NCBI GenBank assembly: GCA_964621615.1
Contig: CAZUMW010000001.1
Coordinates: 297,353 to 361,352 of the forward strand
From: CAZUMW01 sp964621615
Lineage (GTDB): Bacteria > Desulfobacterota > WTBG01 > CAIYCZ01 > CAIRTM01
Length of the DNA: 64,000 nt
Reading direction: 5' to 3'
This document shows, piece after piece, positions 23,915 to 32,210 of the stretch. The position numbers and the translations under genes are program-made. Under the pieces are notes generated by a model. It did not search any database. It worked only from the letters and a program-made list of their open reading frames with translations, and had not been told where the DNA came from. Positions within the stretch are counted from its first letter, which is position 1, and each line of letters starts with the position of its first letter.

Positions 23915-24361
23915 ATGAAGGTATGTATTTCATGTACCGGCAACAATCTGGACGCCCCGCTTGATCCGCGTTTCGGGCGGTGTCCTGTTTTTCTTTTTGT
24001 AGATACTGATTCCATGGAGTGCGAAGCGGTTCAAAATCCTGCTATGAGCGCAGGAGGCGGTGCCGGCACGCAGGCTGCACAGCTTGTCGCCGGCCGCGGC
24101 GCAGCCGCGGTTCTCACCGGCAATGCCGGACCAAACGCATTCAGCGCCCTTACTGCGGCAGGTATAAAAATATACGCGGGCCTGTCCGGAACGGCCCGTG
24201 AAGCCGTTGAGCAGTTTAAAAGCGGTGCTGCCCGGGAAATCACCGACGCTTCAGTGGACCGGCACTTCGGCATGGGCGGCGGTGGCGGCCGAGGCGGCGG
24301 TATGGGAGGAGGCAGAGGCGGCGGTATGGGAGGAGGCCGGGGCGGCGGTGGCGGGTTTTAG
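23915..24361 (+). CDS. NifX/NifB-C-type protein 4 with Gly/Met-rich tail
   Basis: A 148-residue paralogue opening MKVCISCTGNNLDAPLDPRF and then GRCPVFLFVDTD. The NifX-like domain ends around residue 110; the remaining tail is a repeat of GGGRGGGM units. ATG 23915 follows GAGGAGAG. The tail resembles the Gly-rich segments in the DUF5320-like and DnaJ-like proteins of this cluster, suggesting a shared interaction or localisation feature. Confidence 0.83.
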   Translation: MKVCISCTGNNLDAPLDPRFGRCPVFLFVDTDSMECEAVQNPAMSAGGGAGTQAAQLVAGRGAAAVLTGNAGPNAFSALTAAGIKIYAGLSGTAREAVEQFKSGAAREITDASVDRHFGMGGGGGRGGGMGGGRGGGMGGGRGGGGGF

Positions 24362-24474
24362 CGTTTATTTTTTTATATGCGTGAAACCGGTCCCGAAGCA
24401 GTTGTTGGTAAACCACAGGCGTTGCCGGGGCTGTTTTTTCCCAAATCGCGCAGCTTTTTTGGAGGATGAATGGT

Positions 24475-24645
24475 ATGGCAATAAAGATCGATGCTGAAAA
24501 ATGTACGGGATGCGGCACCTGTGCCGAGGTGTGCCCCGTAGAGGCGATTATCATTAATGAGAAAGCACATGTTGATGAGGACACCTGTGTGGATTGCGGC
24601 ACCTGTGTGGATGAATGTCCGGCAGAAGCTATATCACTTGATTAA
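24475..24645 (+). CDS. Small 2x4Fe-4S ferredoxin
   Basis: A 56-residue bacterial ferredoxin with two classic motifs, CTGCGTCAEVCPVEA and CVDCGTCVDECPAEA. GGAGG lies at 24461-24465, giving nine-base spacing to ATG 24475; an in-frame ATG at 24466 is too close to it. It lies between NifX-like protein 4 and a DUF5320-like gene and is the likely electron carrier of the region. Confidence 0.93.
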   Translation: MAIKIDAEKCTGCGTCAEVCPVEAIIINEKAHVDEDTCVDCGTCVDECPAEAISLD

Positions 24646-24682
24646 TAAATGGTATATGTACGATTTGTTTTAGGAGGTAAAC

Positions 24683-24901
24683 ATGCCACGAGGTGATGGT
24701 ACCGGCCCTGAAGGAAAGGGGCCAAGAACAGGACGCGGCAGAGGCAGTGCCGGCGGCGGGCAAGGCGGCGGCCGGCCCGGCGCAGGACCCTCGGGACAGT
24801 GCGTGTGCCCGCAGTGCGGAAAGCGGATGCCTCATCAGGCAGGCGTGCCCTGCGCTGAACAGGCCTGTCCCGCGTGCGGCGCACGAATGACAAGACAATA
24901 G
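24683..24901 (+). CDS. Small DUF5320-like zinc-ribbon protein
   Basis: A 72-residue protein beginning MPRGDGTGPEGKGPRTGRGR, then a Gly-rich stretch, then a C-terminal zinc-ribbon-like pair set CVCPQCGKRM and CAEQACPACGARM. TTAGGAGGT precedes the ATG. It matches the opening motif of the protein at 21046. Found directly before a MinD-type ATPase gene, an association I know from other anaerobes. Function unknown. Confidence 0.8.
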   Translation: MPRGDGTGPEGKGPRTGRGRGSAGGGQGGGRPGAGPSGQCVCPQCGKRMPHQAGVPCAEQACPACGARMTRQ

Positions 24902-24919
24902 CAATCAGGGGAATACATT

Positions 24920-25774
24920 ATGAAAATTGCAGTAGCAAGCGGGAAAGGCGGTACCGGAAAAACCACGGTTGCGGTCAATCTAGCTGTTTCGCTTGAGGAT
25001 GTTCAATATATCGATTGTGATGTTGAGGAGCCCAATGCAGCGGCTTTTCTTCACCCTGCCATTGACCGGAGGGTCCCGGTTTATATACCCGTTCCCGAGG
25101 TGGATCAGGAAAAGTGCACGTGCTGTAAAAAGTGTGCGGATCTGTGTGCCTTTAACGCCCTGGTTGTTCTGGGGGACAAAACGCTTGTTTTCCCCGAGCT
25201 GTGTCACGGGTGCGGCGGGTGTACATATATCTGCCCCGAAAACGCGATTACTGAAAAGGACCGGGAAATAGGTGTTGTGGAAATCGGCCGCGCAGGCGGC
25301 ATTTCGTTCGTTCAGGGTATTTTGAATGTAGGAGAGCCGATGGCGCCGCCCATCATTGCGCGGGAGCGCGACAGGATCGATGAGACAAAAACCGTTATTC
25401 TGGATTCCCCTCCGGGCACATCATGCCCTGTTATTGAAACCGTTCGGAATGTTGATTTTTGTATTCTGGTAACAGAGCCTACCCCGTTCGGCCTGAATGA
25501 TTTACGGCTTGCGGTGGAAACGGTACGCATGCTGCAGATACCGTTCGGAGTCGTGATTAACCAGTGGGGTATCGGCGACGATGCCGTGGATGACTACTGC
25601 GCCGATGAGCAGGTTCCTGTTTTGCTGCGCATTCCCTGGGACCGGCGTATCGCCGAAGCCTATTCGCGGGGGACAACGGCCGTGGAGGCTGTCCCTGAGC
25701 TTCGGGAGGAATTTTGCGGGCTGTTTTCGCGCATTAAAAGCATTGTTGAGGCAGAAGCGCCCGTGGGGATATAA
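24920..25774 (+). CDS. MinD/ParA-type ATPase with inserted ferredoxin domain 1
   Basis: A 284-residue P-loop ATPase. GKGGTGKTT is at residues 8-16; a 2x4Fe-4S insert follows with C66/C69/C72/C76 and C95/C98/C101/C105; VILDSPPGTSCPV is Walker B. Such Fe-S MinD proteins occur in tandem in many anaerobes and are thought to act in metal-cluster maturation or redox control, though the substrate is not established. A second copy lies at 26131, separated by a REP-type repeat. Confidence 0.92.
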   Translation: MKIAVASGKGGTGKTTVAVNLAVSLEDVQYIDCDVEEPNAAAFLHPAIDRRVPVYIPVPEVDQEKCTCCKKCADLCAFNALVVLGDKTLVFPELCHGCGGCTYICPENAITEKDREIGVVEIGRAGGISFVQGILNVGEPMAPPIIARERDRIDETKTVILDSPPGTSCPVIETVRNVDFCILVTEPTPFGLNDLRLAVETVRMLQIPFGVVINQWGIGDDAVDDYCADEQVPVLLRIPWDRRIAEAYSRGTTAVEAVPELREEFCGLFSRIKSIVEAEAPVGI

Positions 25775-25806
25775 TTATTGATAACCTCGAAAAAGTGCCT
25801 TTTGGT

Positions 25807-25893
25807 GTCATTGCGAGCGAAGCGAAGCAATCTCTTCTCTGCTCAGTATTTGAAAAATCGAGATTGCTTCATCGTTTCACTCCTCGCAATGAC
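25807..25893. repeat. REP/BIME-like inverted repeat
   Basis: GTCATTGCGAGCGAAGCGA at the left and TCCTCGCAATGAC at the right form an imperfect inverted repeat, with AGCAATCTC/GAGATTGCTT inside. The ATTGCGAGCGAAGCGAAGCA word is a dispersed repeat I recognise from many proteobacterial genomes. It lies in the 356-base gap between the two Fe-S MinD genes. The rest of that gap holds GGTTTTCAGGTACTGAAAACC (26080-26100), an inverted repeat, and a short TTTTGGACAC word but no gene. Confidence 0.75.
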
Positions 25894-26130
25894 CGTTTTT
25901 CCGAATTTTTACAGGGCTATCAATTATTGTCTCCTTCGGGGTTTAAAACCCTCGCCTTCCCCGCAGAGCGGGATCTTCGATAGGCGAAGAATGATTATTG
26001 ACTTAATGATAGAAGTATTTTGGACACCAGTGATAATTGATAATAAAGCGGGAAACGCGCTGATTTTTTAAAATACAGGTTTTCAGGTACTGAAAACCTC
26101 AACATTACAAGGTGCGGGAGCGCAATACCA

Positions 26131-27012
26131 ATGAAAGAATTGACCATTATAAGCGGAAAGGGCGGTACCGGAAAAACAACCATCACATCGGCGTTTGCCC
26201 ATTTTGCCGACAGCGCCGTTGTTGCCGATGCCGATGTGGACGCAGCGGATCTCCATCTGATACTTGAACCCGAGGTCCGGTACCAGGAAGACTACAGCGG
26301 CGGCAGCGTTGCGGAGATCGATGCCGGGCGGTGCACGCAGTGCGGCGCCTGCATATCCATGTGCCGATACGATGCAATAAGCGATTTTGCCGTCGATCCA
26401 ATAGCATGCGAGGGGTGCCGCGTATGCAGCTATGTGTGCCCCGAAGGAGCAGCGGTCATGCGCGATCGCATATCAGGCACCTGGTATATTTCGTCTACGC
26501 GGGAAGGCGATATGGTTCATGCAAAGCTTGGCATCGCCGAGGACAACTCCGGAAAGCTGGTCAGCATTGTGCGCCAGCGCGCCAAGTCGCTGGCCGAAGA
26601 AACAGGTAAAAATTTTATTATCGTAGATGGGCCTCCCGGAATCGGGTGTCCGGTGATCGCATCAATTACCGGGGTGGATCTGGTGCTTGTGGTGACCGAG
26701 CCTACCCTTTCGGGCATCCATGATATGGAGCGGGTGGTGGCAACAGCCCGTCACTTTAAAATACCACCCATTGTATGCATAAATAAATATGACATCAACG
26801 AGGAAAATACCGCCCGCATCGAGGAGCTCTGTGCTGAGCAGAATGTTGAAATAGCAGGCCGCATTCCGTATGATAAGAGTGTTACCGCGGCAATGATTCA
26901 TCGCAAATCGGTTGCAGAATATGATTGCGGTGAGGTTTCCCGGGCGGTTAAACATATATGGCAAAAAGTCATGAGCTATCTGGATGCACAGGAGGTACAG
27001 CACCATGCCTGA
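26131..27012 (+). CDS. MinD/ParA-type ATPase with inserted ferredoxin domain 2
   Basis: A 293-residue paralogue of the protein at 24920. GKGGTGKTT at 9-17, Fe-S motifs C68/C71/C74/C78 and C93/C96/C99/C103, Walker B FIIVDGPPGIGCPV. It overlaps the ferritin-like gene by eight bases at its 3' end. The pair may form a heterodimer, as the two copies are always found together in similar clusters I know of; that is inference. Confidence 0.92.
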   Translation: MKELTIISGKGGTGKTTITSAFAHFADSAVVADADVDAADLHLILEPEVRYQEDYSGGSVAEIDAGRCTQCGACISMCRYDAISDFAVDPIACEGCRVCSYVCPEGAAVMRDRISGTWYISSTREGDMVHAKLGIAEDNSGKLVSIVRQRAKSLAEETGKNFIIVDGPPGIGCPVIASITGVDLVLVVTEPTLSGIHDMERVVATARHFKIPPIVCINKYDINEENTARIEELCAEQNVEIAGRIPYDKSVTAAMIHRKSVAEYDCGEVSRAVKHIWQKVMSYLDAQEVQHHA

Positions 27013-27316
27013 GTTCAGTTCACCCTTTTCAGGGCTGAAGTATGACAGGAAAATCACCCATGAGGAGCTTGTCAGGGCAATACGCTACATGATTGCCGCC
27101 GAGTATGAAGCGGTGCAGCTGTACATGCAGCTTGCCGAGTCTACTGATCACGAGCTGGCCAAGGATGTCCTTCGGGATATAGCCGACGAAGAGCGTGTTC
27201 ACGCCGGCGAGTTTCTGCGGCTGCTCAAAGAGCTGAGCCCTGATGAAGAAGCCATGTATGCAGAGGGAGCCGAGGAAGTGGAAGAGATGATTGAAAAATC
27301 CAGGACGAAAAAGTGA
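27005..27316 (+). CDS. Ferritin-like / rubrerythrin-type protein
   Basis: A 103-residue helical protein of the ferritin-like superfamily. RYMIAAEYEAVQLYMQLAES gives the first ExxH-like helix (E-Y-E-A) and IADEERVHAGEFLRLL the second, with Glu and His as iron ligands. The size and sequence resemble the short ferritin-like domains found with, or fused to, encapsulins (for example in Pyrococcus), although no encapsulin gene is in view. ATG 27005 lies after AGGAGGT inside the end of the MinD gene. Confidence 0.82.
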   Translation: MPEFSSPFSGLKYDRKITHEELVRAIRYMIAAEYEAVQLYMQLAESTDHELAKDVLRDIADEERVHAGEFLRLLKELSPDEEAMYAEGAEEVEEMIEKSRTKK

Positions 27317-27444
27317 GGCTCCCCCGCCTATACGACGCGGGCGTCCCGGTAAGTAAGCGTGACTTCAGAACATGTCCCCGCTGCAGCGGGGGGCATGTGC
27401 CGGTAAAACAGAGAGCAGAGATTGTGCGGGAATAGCGCTTTCCT

Positions 27445-28044
27445 ATGGAACAGGCAAAAGATTATTATTCTATTCTGCAGGTTGATAGAAAAGCCGACGG
27501 GGATATGCTGAAAAAAGCATATCGTGAGCGGGCATTTGAGTGCCATCCGGACAGAAATGACCGCCCGGGTGCTGAGGATGAATTCAAACGTATTAATGAA
27601 GCCTACGGCGTGCTTTCGGATCCGCACAAGCGCGCGTTTTATGATCTGCACGGAACGGCGCCGCGCGGCTCCGCACCTTCAGCTCATGAATCACCGTTTC
27701 GCCAGTGGTCCCCCATGGGCTATGGCGGCTGCAGGGGCGGTGGTATGGGCCGCGGAATGGGTATGGGTCGCGGGTGCGGCAGGCGGTGGCGCAGCATGCA
27801 TACAGGCGGCTATACGCAGGCGCAGCGAATGTTTCAGGAAGGTGATGATGTTGTCTGCCGGATGTCTTTTTCAGCCGAGGAGCTGAAGCACGGCACCCAT
27901 CGGACGGCATATATACGGGAAAGCGGCGGCGCGGTTAGACAGTGCGTATGCACCATTCCTGCAGGCACAGAGCGCGGCACCCGATTCACTGTGGCGTCCG
28001 GCGCAACGGATACCGGCGGCGATGTTATTCTGGAGATAGCCTGA
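27445..28044 (+). CDS. DnaJ-like protein with Gly/Arg-rich linker
   Basis: A 199-residue protein with an N-terminal J domain: DYYSILQVDRKADGDMLKKA and HPDRN, the intact HPD tripeptide. The middle is a Gly/Met/Arg stretch (GGGMGRGMGMGRGCGRRW) like those in neighbouring proteins, and the C-terminus resembles the DnaJ substrate-binding domain (GTRFTVASGATDTGGDVILEIA). The Cys-rich zinc domain is absent. It may deliver substrates of the Fe-S cluster to Hsp70. Confidence 0.85.
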   Translation: MEQAKDYYSILQVDRKADGDMLKKAYRERAFECHPDRNDRPGAEDEFKRINEAYGVLSDPHKRAFYDLHGTAPRGSAPSAHESPFRQWSPMGYGGCRGGGMGRGMGMGRGCGRRWRSMHTGGYTQAQRMFQEGDDVVCRMSFSAEELKHGTHRTAYIRESGGAVRQCVCTIPAGTERGTRFTVASGATDTGGDVILEIA

Positions 28045-28235
28045 CCCGGACAAGGCGGAAGGGATCAGTTTTTTTGCGGTCAGCGATGACGTTGTCGTTA
28101 TCGTGGCCGCAATCGTGTTTGCATCGCTGATCATTATTGGATCAATTAAGAAAACGATAATGATTGCGTTTAGCTCTGAATGTTTTGCCGCTGAATACAA
28201 AAAATTAACTTCTAAGAGCCTAAAGGGCCCGGGCA

Positions 28236-28910
28236 ATGAAGGTTATGGGATTTGCCGGAACGTCGGCGGAGCAGATAGCTGAGCTTATTGAGCAGGCGGC
28301 CGGAGAGTGCGAGCGGCAGGGCCTGTCCTGCGCGGTGCTCACGGAGCAAGACCATCCATGCAGCGGTGAGTGCAGCCGGCCGCGCGGCGCGGCTTCTCCG
28401 GGCTGTTTTGCCGTGTCATACCCTGGAAAGAGATCTCTTGAAGATATTCTTTCCTTTTTCGAAACCGATATCGTGCTTGTTGCAGGGTTTGAAGAAAATG
28501 AAACATTTCCCCGCGTTCTCTGCACAGCCGGTCAAACAGTAGATTTCAATGAGGCGCTCGAGAAATGTGCGGTATGTACGTTCGGGCCCGGGCGTTGCGA
28601 GCCCCTTGCGCACGCCGCATCGATTCCTGAGCTGGTAAAGCATATAGCCGCTCTGGCGTTTAAGCTGCCCGCACTCGATTGCGGACACTGCGGGTGCACA
28701 AGCTGCGGCGCTTTCGCGCGCGAGGTTGTCAGGGGCTCACGGGCCCTGCAGGACTGCGTATCGCTTCAGCCGCCTGTCGCGGTGAGTGTTGGATCGTATG
28801 CGATGTCGATGAATCCGTTTATCTCGGACATTATTGAGAAAACCATTCGCGGAATGCTCTCATCACTGAAAGGATACCGCAGCGGCCCCGTAACCATTAA
28901 GCTTCCCTGA
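28236..28910 (+). CDS. MobB-like protein with C-terminal RnfB-type 4Fe-4S domain
   Basis: A 224-residue protein. The N-terminal half resembles MobB, the accessory P-loop protein of molybdopterin guanine-dinucleotide synthesis (DILSFFETDIVLVAGFEENE matches the MobB VEGFK region), but the GKTT P-loop is lost (MKVMGFAGTSAEQIAELIEQ). The C-terminal half contains CGHCGCTSCGAFAREV and a following Cys, the same 4Fe-4S arrangement as at the start of RnfB. It could sense or bind a metal cofactor. Start ATG 28236 has no strong ribosome site. Confidence 0.68.
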   Translation: MKVMGFAGTSAEQIAELIEQAAGECERQGLSCAVLTEQDHPCSGECSRPRGAASPGCFAVSYPGKRSLEDILSFFETDIVLVAGFEENETFPRVLCTAGQTVDFNEALEKCAVCTFGPGRCEPLAHAASIPELVKHIAALAFKLPALDCGHCGCTSCGAFAREVVRGSRALQDCVSLQPPVAVSVGSYAMSMNPFISDIIEKTIRGMLSSLKGYRSGPVTIKLP

Positions 28911-28927
28911 TCATTTTTTACACTGCC

Positions 28928-29410
28928 ATGGACCTGACACTTTCCCCGATCGGCATTCTACACACGCCATTTAAGCAGTGCGCGGGAGTGCCCATACAAA
29001 GCGTGTACTCCCGTGATAAAACCGGCTCCGCTGAAGTGTTTCCCGAATACCGTGATGGGCTGAAGGACCTGGACGGGTTTTCCCATATTTTTCTCATCTA
29101 TTATTTTCATCAATCGCAGGGCTTCAAATTGCAGTGCCGCCCTTTTCTCGATACGGTTACCCGCGGCCTGTTTGCAACCCGCGCACCACGGCGCCCGAAC
29201 CCGATCGGACTGTCCCTGGTTGAGCTTGTTGGGGTGCGCGATACGGTTGTGCAGTTTGCCGGGCCGGATATGGTTGACGGAACCCCCCTGCTTGATATAA
29301 AACCATATATTGACGGGTTTGATGTGCGTGCCGATGCTAAAATGGGCTGGTATGAGGAGGCGAAAAATAAATCACAGATTGTGGCCGATGGCCGGTTTGC
29401 CGATGAATAA
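28928..29410 (+). CDS. trmO: tRNA t6A37 methyltransferase TrmO (YaeB/TsaA-like)
   Basis: Methylates N6-threonylcarbamoyladenosine in tRNA with SAM. The 160-residue length fits the short form without the C-terminal tail. SPIGILHTPFKQCAGVPIQS, DLDGFSHIFLIYYFHQS, RAPRRPNPIGLSLVELVGV and TPLLDIKPYI are all family signatures. In anaerobes this fold is often found beside metal-cofactor genes, as here, so a non-tRNA role is possible. Confidence 0.88.
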   Translation: MDLTLSPIGILHTPFKQCAGVPIQSVYSRDKTGSAEVFPEYRDGLKDLDGFSHIFLIYYFHQSQGFKLQCRPFLDTVTRGLFATRAPRRPNPIGLSLVELVGVRDTVVQFAGPDMVDGTPLLDIKPYIDGFDVRADAKMGWYEEAKNKSQIVADGRFADE

Positions 29411-29433
29411 ACTGTTTTTTGGAGGAACAACCG

Positions 29434-29670
29434 ATGCCGCTTTATGAATATAAATGTAGCGATTGCGGAAAAGTAAGCGAATTTCTTGTAGGCGTTAGCG
29501 ATGCCGATGCCGGCAGGGAGTGCAGCAGCTGCGGGAGCACCAACCTTTCAAAGATGATATCCGCTTCGGCGGTACCCACACACCCGCTGCCGAAGGGGGG
29601 GAAGACCTGCTGCGGCCGCGATGAGCGGTGCGACAGCCCGCCCTGCGGGTCGGGCTGCTGCCCGGAGTGA
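29434..29670 (+). CDS. FmdB-type zinc-ribbon protein
   Basis: A 78-residue FmdB/putative regulatory zinc-ribbon protein: MPLYEYKCSDCGKVSEF and CSSCGSTNLSKMISASAV form the zinc site. The tail is unusually Cys-rich (CCGRDERCDSPPCGSGCCPE, seven Cys in 20 residues), which could bind a second metal or cluster. GGAGGAAC precedes ATG 29434. Confidence 0.85.
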   Translation: MPLYEYKCSDCGKVSEFLVGVSDADAGRECSSCGSTNLSKMISASAVPTHPLPKGGKTCCGRDERCDSPPCGSGCCPE

Positions 29671-29715
29671 CGCGGCACAAAATCCTTTTGGACACCTATG
29701 ACCAGGAGTATATGA

Positions 29716-30150
29716 ATGAGCCAGACAGATGGAACGGATAATGTTGTTCAGCAGCACCAGGGGCCTGTACTGTATTACAATGACACCGTTATCGATCATT
29801 TTACCAATCCCCGCAATGTCGGCGAAATGTCGGAGGGATGTGCCGACGGCTACGCCCTTGTGGGCGATCCCTCCTGCGGCGATCAGATGAAGCTGTGGAT
29901 ACTGGTTGAGGACGGCAGGCTGTTCGACATAAAATTCAAGTCCTTCGGGTGCCCGGGGGCCATAGCCACAAGCAGCATGGCAACCGAGCTCGCTGTGGGC
30001 AAAAGTCTCGAGGAAGCTCTCGCCATGACCGATGATGATGTCGTTGAAGCCCTCGGGGGCATTCCTGAACACAAAAAGCACTGCTCGCTTCTCGGGGTGA
30101 ATGCGCTGCATGAGGCGATCCGCGATTATCAGACGAAAACAAAGCGCTGA
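29716..30150 (+). CDS. IscU/NifU-type Fe-S scaffold protein
   Basis: A 144-residue scaffold with the three cluster-binding Cys: C54 (GDPSCGDQMKL), C79 (FGCPGAIATSS) and C123 (KKHCSLLGVNAL). The DHFTNPRNVGEM motif is intact. A 20-residue N-terminal extension precedes the usual start. It is 14 bases upstream of a cysteine desulfurase gene, giving a minimal two-gene Fe-S assembly unit inside the accessory region. Confidence 0.93.
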   Translation: MSQTDGTDNVVQQHQGPVLYYNDTVIDHFTNPRNVGEMSEGCADGYALVGDPSCGDQMKLWILVEDGRLFDIKFKSFGCPGAIATSSMATELAVGKSLEEALAMTDDDVVEALGGIPEHKKHCSLLGVNALHEAIRDYQTKTKR

Positions 30151-30164
30151 GCAGGTGCTGGAAA

Positions 30165-31322
30165 ATGATTTATCTCGATCACAACGCAACGACCCCTGTT
30201 CACCCTGACGTGTTTCAGGCCATGGCCCCATATATGCAGGGCAGCTTTGGCAATCCCTCGAGCCTGTATCGCTCCGGCCGGGAAGCAAAAAAGGCTCTCG
30301 AGGAATCCCGCGCAGCGGTAGCAGCCTGGCTCGGCGCCGGGCCTGAAGAGATCGTCTTTACCTCCGGCGGCACCGAGGCCGATAACACTGCGATTCGGGG
30401 CGTGACAGGAGCGCTCACGTCAAAGGGCGACCATATCATAACATCTGCCATTGAGCACCATGCCGTGCTGTCAACCTGCCGGGCGCTTGAGCGCGACGGC
30501 GTGCGGGTTACCTATCTTCCGGTTGACCGAAGCGGCCGTGTTGATCCCGATGATGTCAGAAAGGCCGTTACGCCGCACACCGTTTTAATTACTGTCATGC
30601 ATGTAAATAATGAAACCGGCGTTGTTCAGCCGGTGGAGGAAATCGGGCGGATAGCCGCACAGAGCGGGGTGCTGTTTCACAGCGACACGGTGCAGTCTGG
30701 CGGCAAGCTGCCGCTTTCTCCCGGTAAAACCGGTGCTGCACTGATGGCGTTTTCGGCACATAAAATGTATGGCCCCAAGGGAATCGGCGCGCTGTATGTT
30801 AAAAGCGGCACCCCCCTGAAGCCGCTCATTACAGGCGGCGGCCATGAGCGGGGCGTCCGCGCCGGAACAGAAAACGTCGCAGGGGCCGCCGGGTTTGCAA
30901 AGGCGGTTCAGCTGCTGGGCGATGAGGGCGTGTTTGACACCGGGCGTCTGCTGCGGCTCAGGGACCATTTTGAGAAGCGGCTTGAAGAAGCTGTTGACGG
31001 CATACACATTCATGGCCGGCAGGCTCCCCGCATCGCCAATACGTCAAGCGTTTCGTTTGCCGCTGTCGAAAGCGAATCGGTTTTGCTGTATCTCGACCTG
31101 AACGGCATATGCGCCTCTGCAGGCTCAGCCTGCTCAACGGGGTCGGCCGCGGCCTCACACGTGCTCACGGCAATGGGGGTCAGCCCTCAGGATGCGCAGG
31201 GGAGCATACGTTTTTCGCTGGGAGACGATAATACGCAGCAGGATATTGACGCCACCGTTGATGTGCTTGCAGAAACGGTAAAAAAGCTTCGCGCGGTATC
31301 GAGCGTACACATGAGCGCCTGA
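30165..31322 (+). CDS. Cysteine desulfurase (NifS/IscS family)
   Basis: Supplies sulfur for Fe-S (and possibly other) cofactors. The 385-residue PLP enzyme opens MIYLDHNATTP, has the PLP Lys K200 in SAHKMYGPKG, the EHHAVLSTC and HSDTVQSGG motifs, and the catalytic Cys C323 in GSACSTGS. Sequence plan is that of the IscS/NifS group (short catalytic loop with ACSTG). Pairs with the scaffold gene upstream. Confidence 0.94.
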   Translation: MIYLDHNATTPVHPDVFQAMAPYMQGSFGNPSSLYRSGREAKKALEESRAAVAAWLGAGPEEIVFTSGGTEADNTAIRGVTGALTSKGDHIITSAIEHHAVLSTCRALERDGVRVTYLPVDRSGRVDPDDVRKAVTPHTVLITVMHVNNETGVVQPVEEIGRIAAQSGVLFHSDTVQSGGKLPLSPGKTGAALMAFSAHKMYGPKGIGALYVKSGTPLKPLITGGGHERGVRAGTENVAGAAGFAKAVQLLGDEGVFDTGRLLRLRDHFEKRLEEAVDGIHIHGRQAPRIANTSSVSFAAVESESVLLYLDLNGICASAGSACSTGSAAASHVLTAMGVSPQDAQGSIRFSLGDDNTQQDIDATVDVLAETVKKLRAVSSVHMSA

Positions 31323-31349
31323 TTTGCCGCAGGCTGGAAAGGATAATCA

Positions 31350-32189
31350 GTGACACACATAACGGTGTTGTGTGAAAATACCGCAGCCGCCTCGGCGGAT
31401 ATTCTTGGTGAGCACGGGTTTTCCGTGCTGATTGAAACGGAAGCAGCAGCTGTTTTATTTGATACCGGTCAGGGTTACACGATACTTCGCAATGCCGAAT
31501 CGCTTGGCAAAGACCTTTCGCGCGTTTCGAAAATACTGTTAAGCCACGGACATTATGACCACACCGGCGGGCTGGCGCAGGTCCTGCAAAAGACCGGCTC
31601 TGTTGACGTGTATGCGCATCCCGCGGTGTTTACCGAGCGCTATGCGCGCTTGAAACACGGAGAAACAATTATCGAAAAATCAATCGGTATTGCCTGGTCC
31701 CGCGAGGAGCTTGAGGAGATGGGGGCCCGGTTCCATTTGAGCGCAGCGTTTTCATCAGTGCAGGACGGCATGTACCTGTGCGGGGAGGTGCCGAAGAAAA
31801 CCGGATTTGAAAAAGAGGATTCGCGGCTGATTATAAAGCGCAGCGGAGCCGTCGAGCAGGACAAGCTGCCCGATGATCAGTGCCTTGTGCTGGAGGGGCC
31901 GGAAGGGCTGGTAGTAATACTGGGATGCGCCCATTCAGGAATGATCAACACGCTTCAGCATATTCAGCATAACCTTCCCGGCCGGACGCTCAGAATGGTG
32001 ATCGGCGGAACGCACATGGGCTTTCTCGGCCGCAACCAGCTTGAAGAAACCATTGAAAATCTGGACCGGTTTAATATAGGGAAAATCGGCGTGTCGCACT
32101 GCACCGGGCTTCCTGCTGCTGCGCGCCTGAGCCTGGCATTCCCCGATACCTTCTTTTTTGCCAATGCCGGCACCCGGCTAACTGTCTAA
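31350..32189 (+). CDS. Metallo-beta-lactamase-fold hydrolase
   Basis: A 279-residue MBL-fold protein. LSHGHYDHTGG carries the HxHxDH zinc motif; GCAHSGMINTLQHI and VIGGTHMGFL supply the remaining ligands. The pattern resembles the family that includes the archaeal ribofuranosyl-aminobenzene 5'-phosphate synthase-like enzymes, common in anaerobes, but the substrate is not readable. The start codon is GTG at 31350. Confidence 0.85.
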   Translation: MTHITVLCENTAAASADILGEHGFSVLIETEAAAVLFDTGQGYTILRNAESLGKDLSRVSKILLSHGHYDHTGGLAQVLQKTGSVDVYAHPAVFTERYARLKHGETIIEKSIGIAWSREELEEMGARFHLSAAFSSVQDGMYLCGEVPKKTGFEKEDSRLIIKRSGAVEQDKLPDDQCLVLEGPEGLVVILGCAHSGMINTLQHIQHNLPGRTLRMVIGGTHMGFLGRNQLEETIENLDRFNIGKIGVSHCTGLPAAARLSLAFPDTFFFANAGTRLTV

Positions 32190-32210
32190 TCTTCCGGGAG
32201 AGGAGTATTT

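Noticed and set aside
20548..27012. Nitrogenase gene cluster
   Set aside because: NifX-like, Mrp and MinD families are common accessory proteins; no nifH, nifD or nifK is present.
27370..27400. CCCCGCTGCAGCGGGG palindrome before dnaJ as a terminator
   Set aside because: The stem is perfect but there is no T-run after it, so function is unclear.
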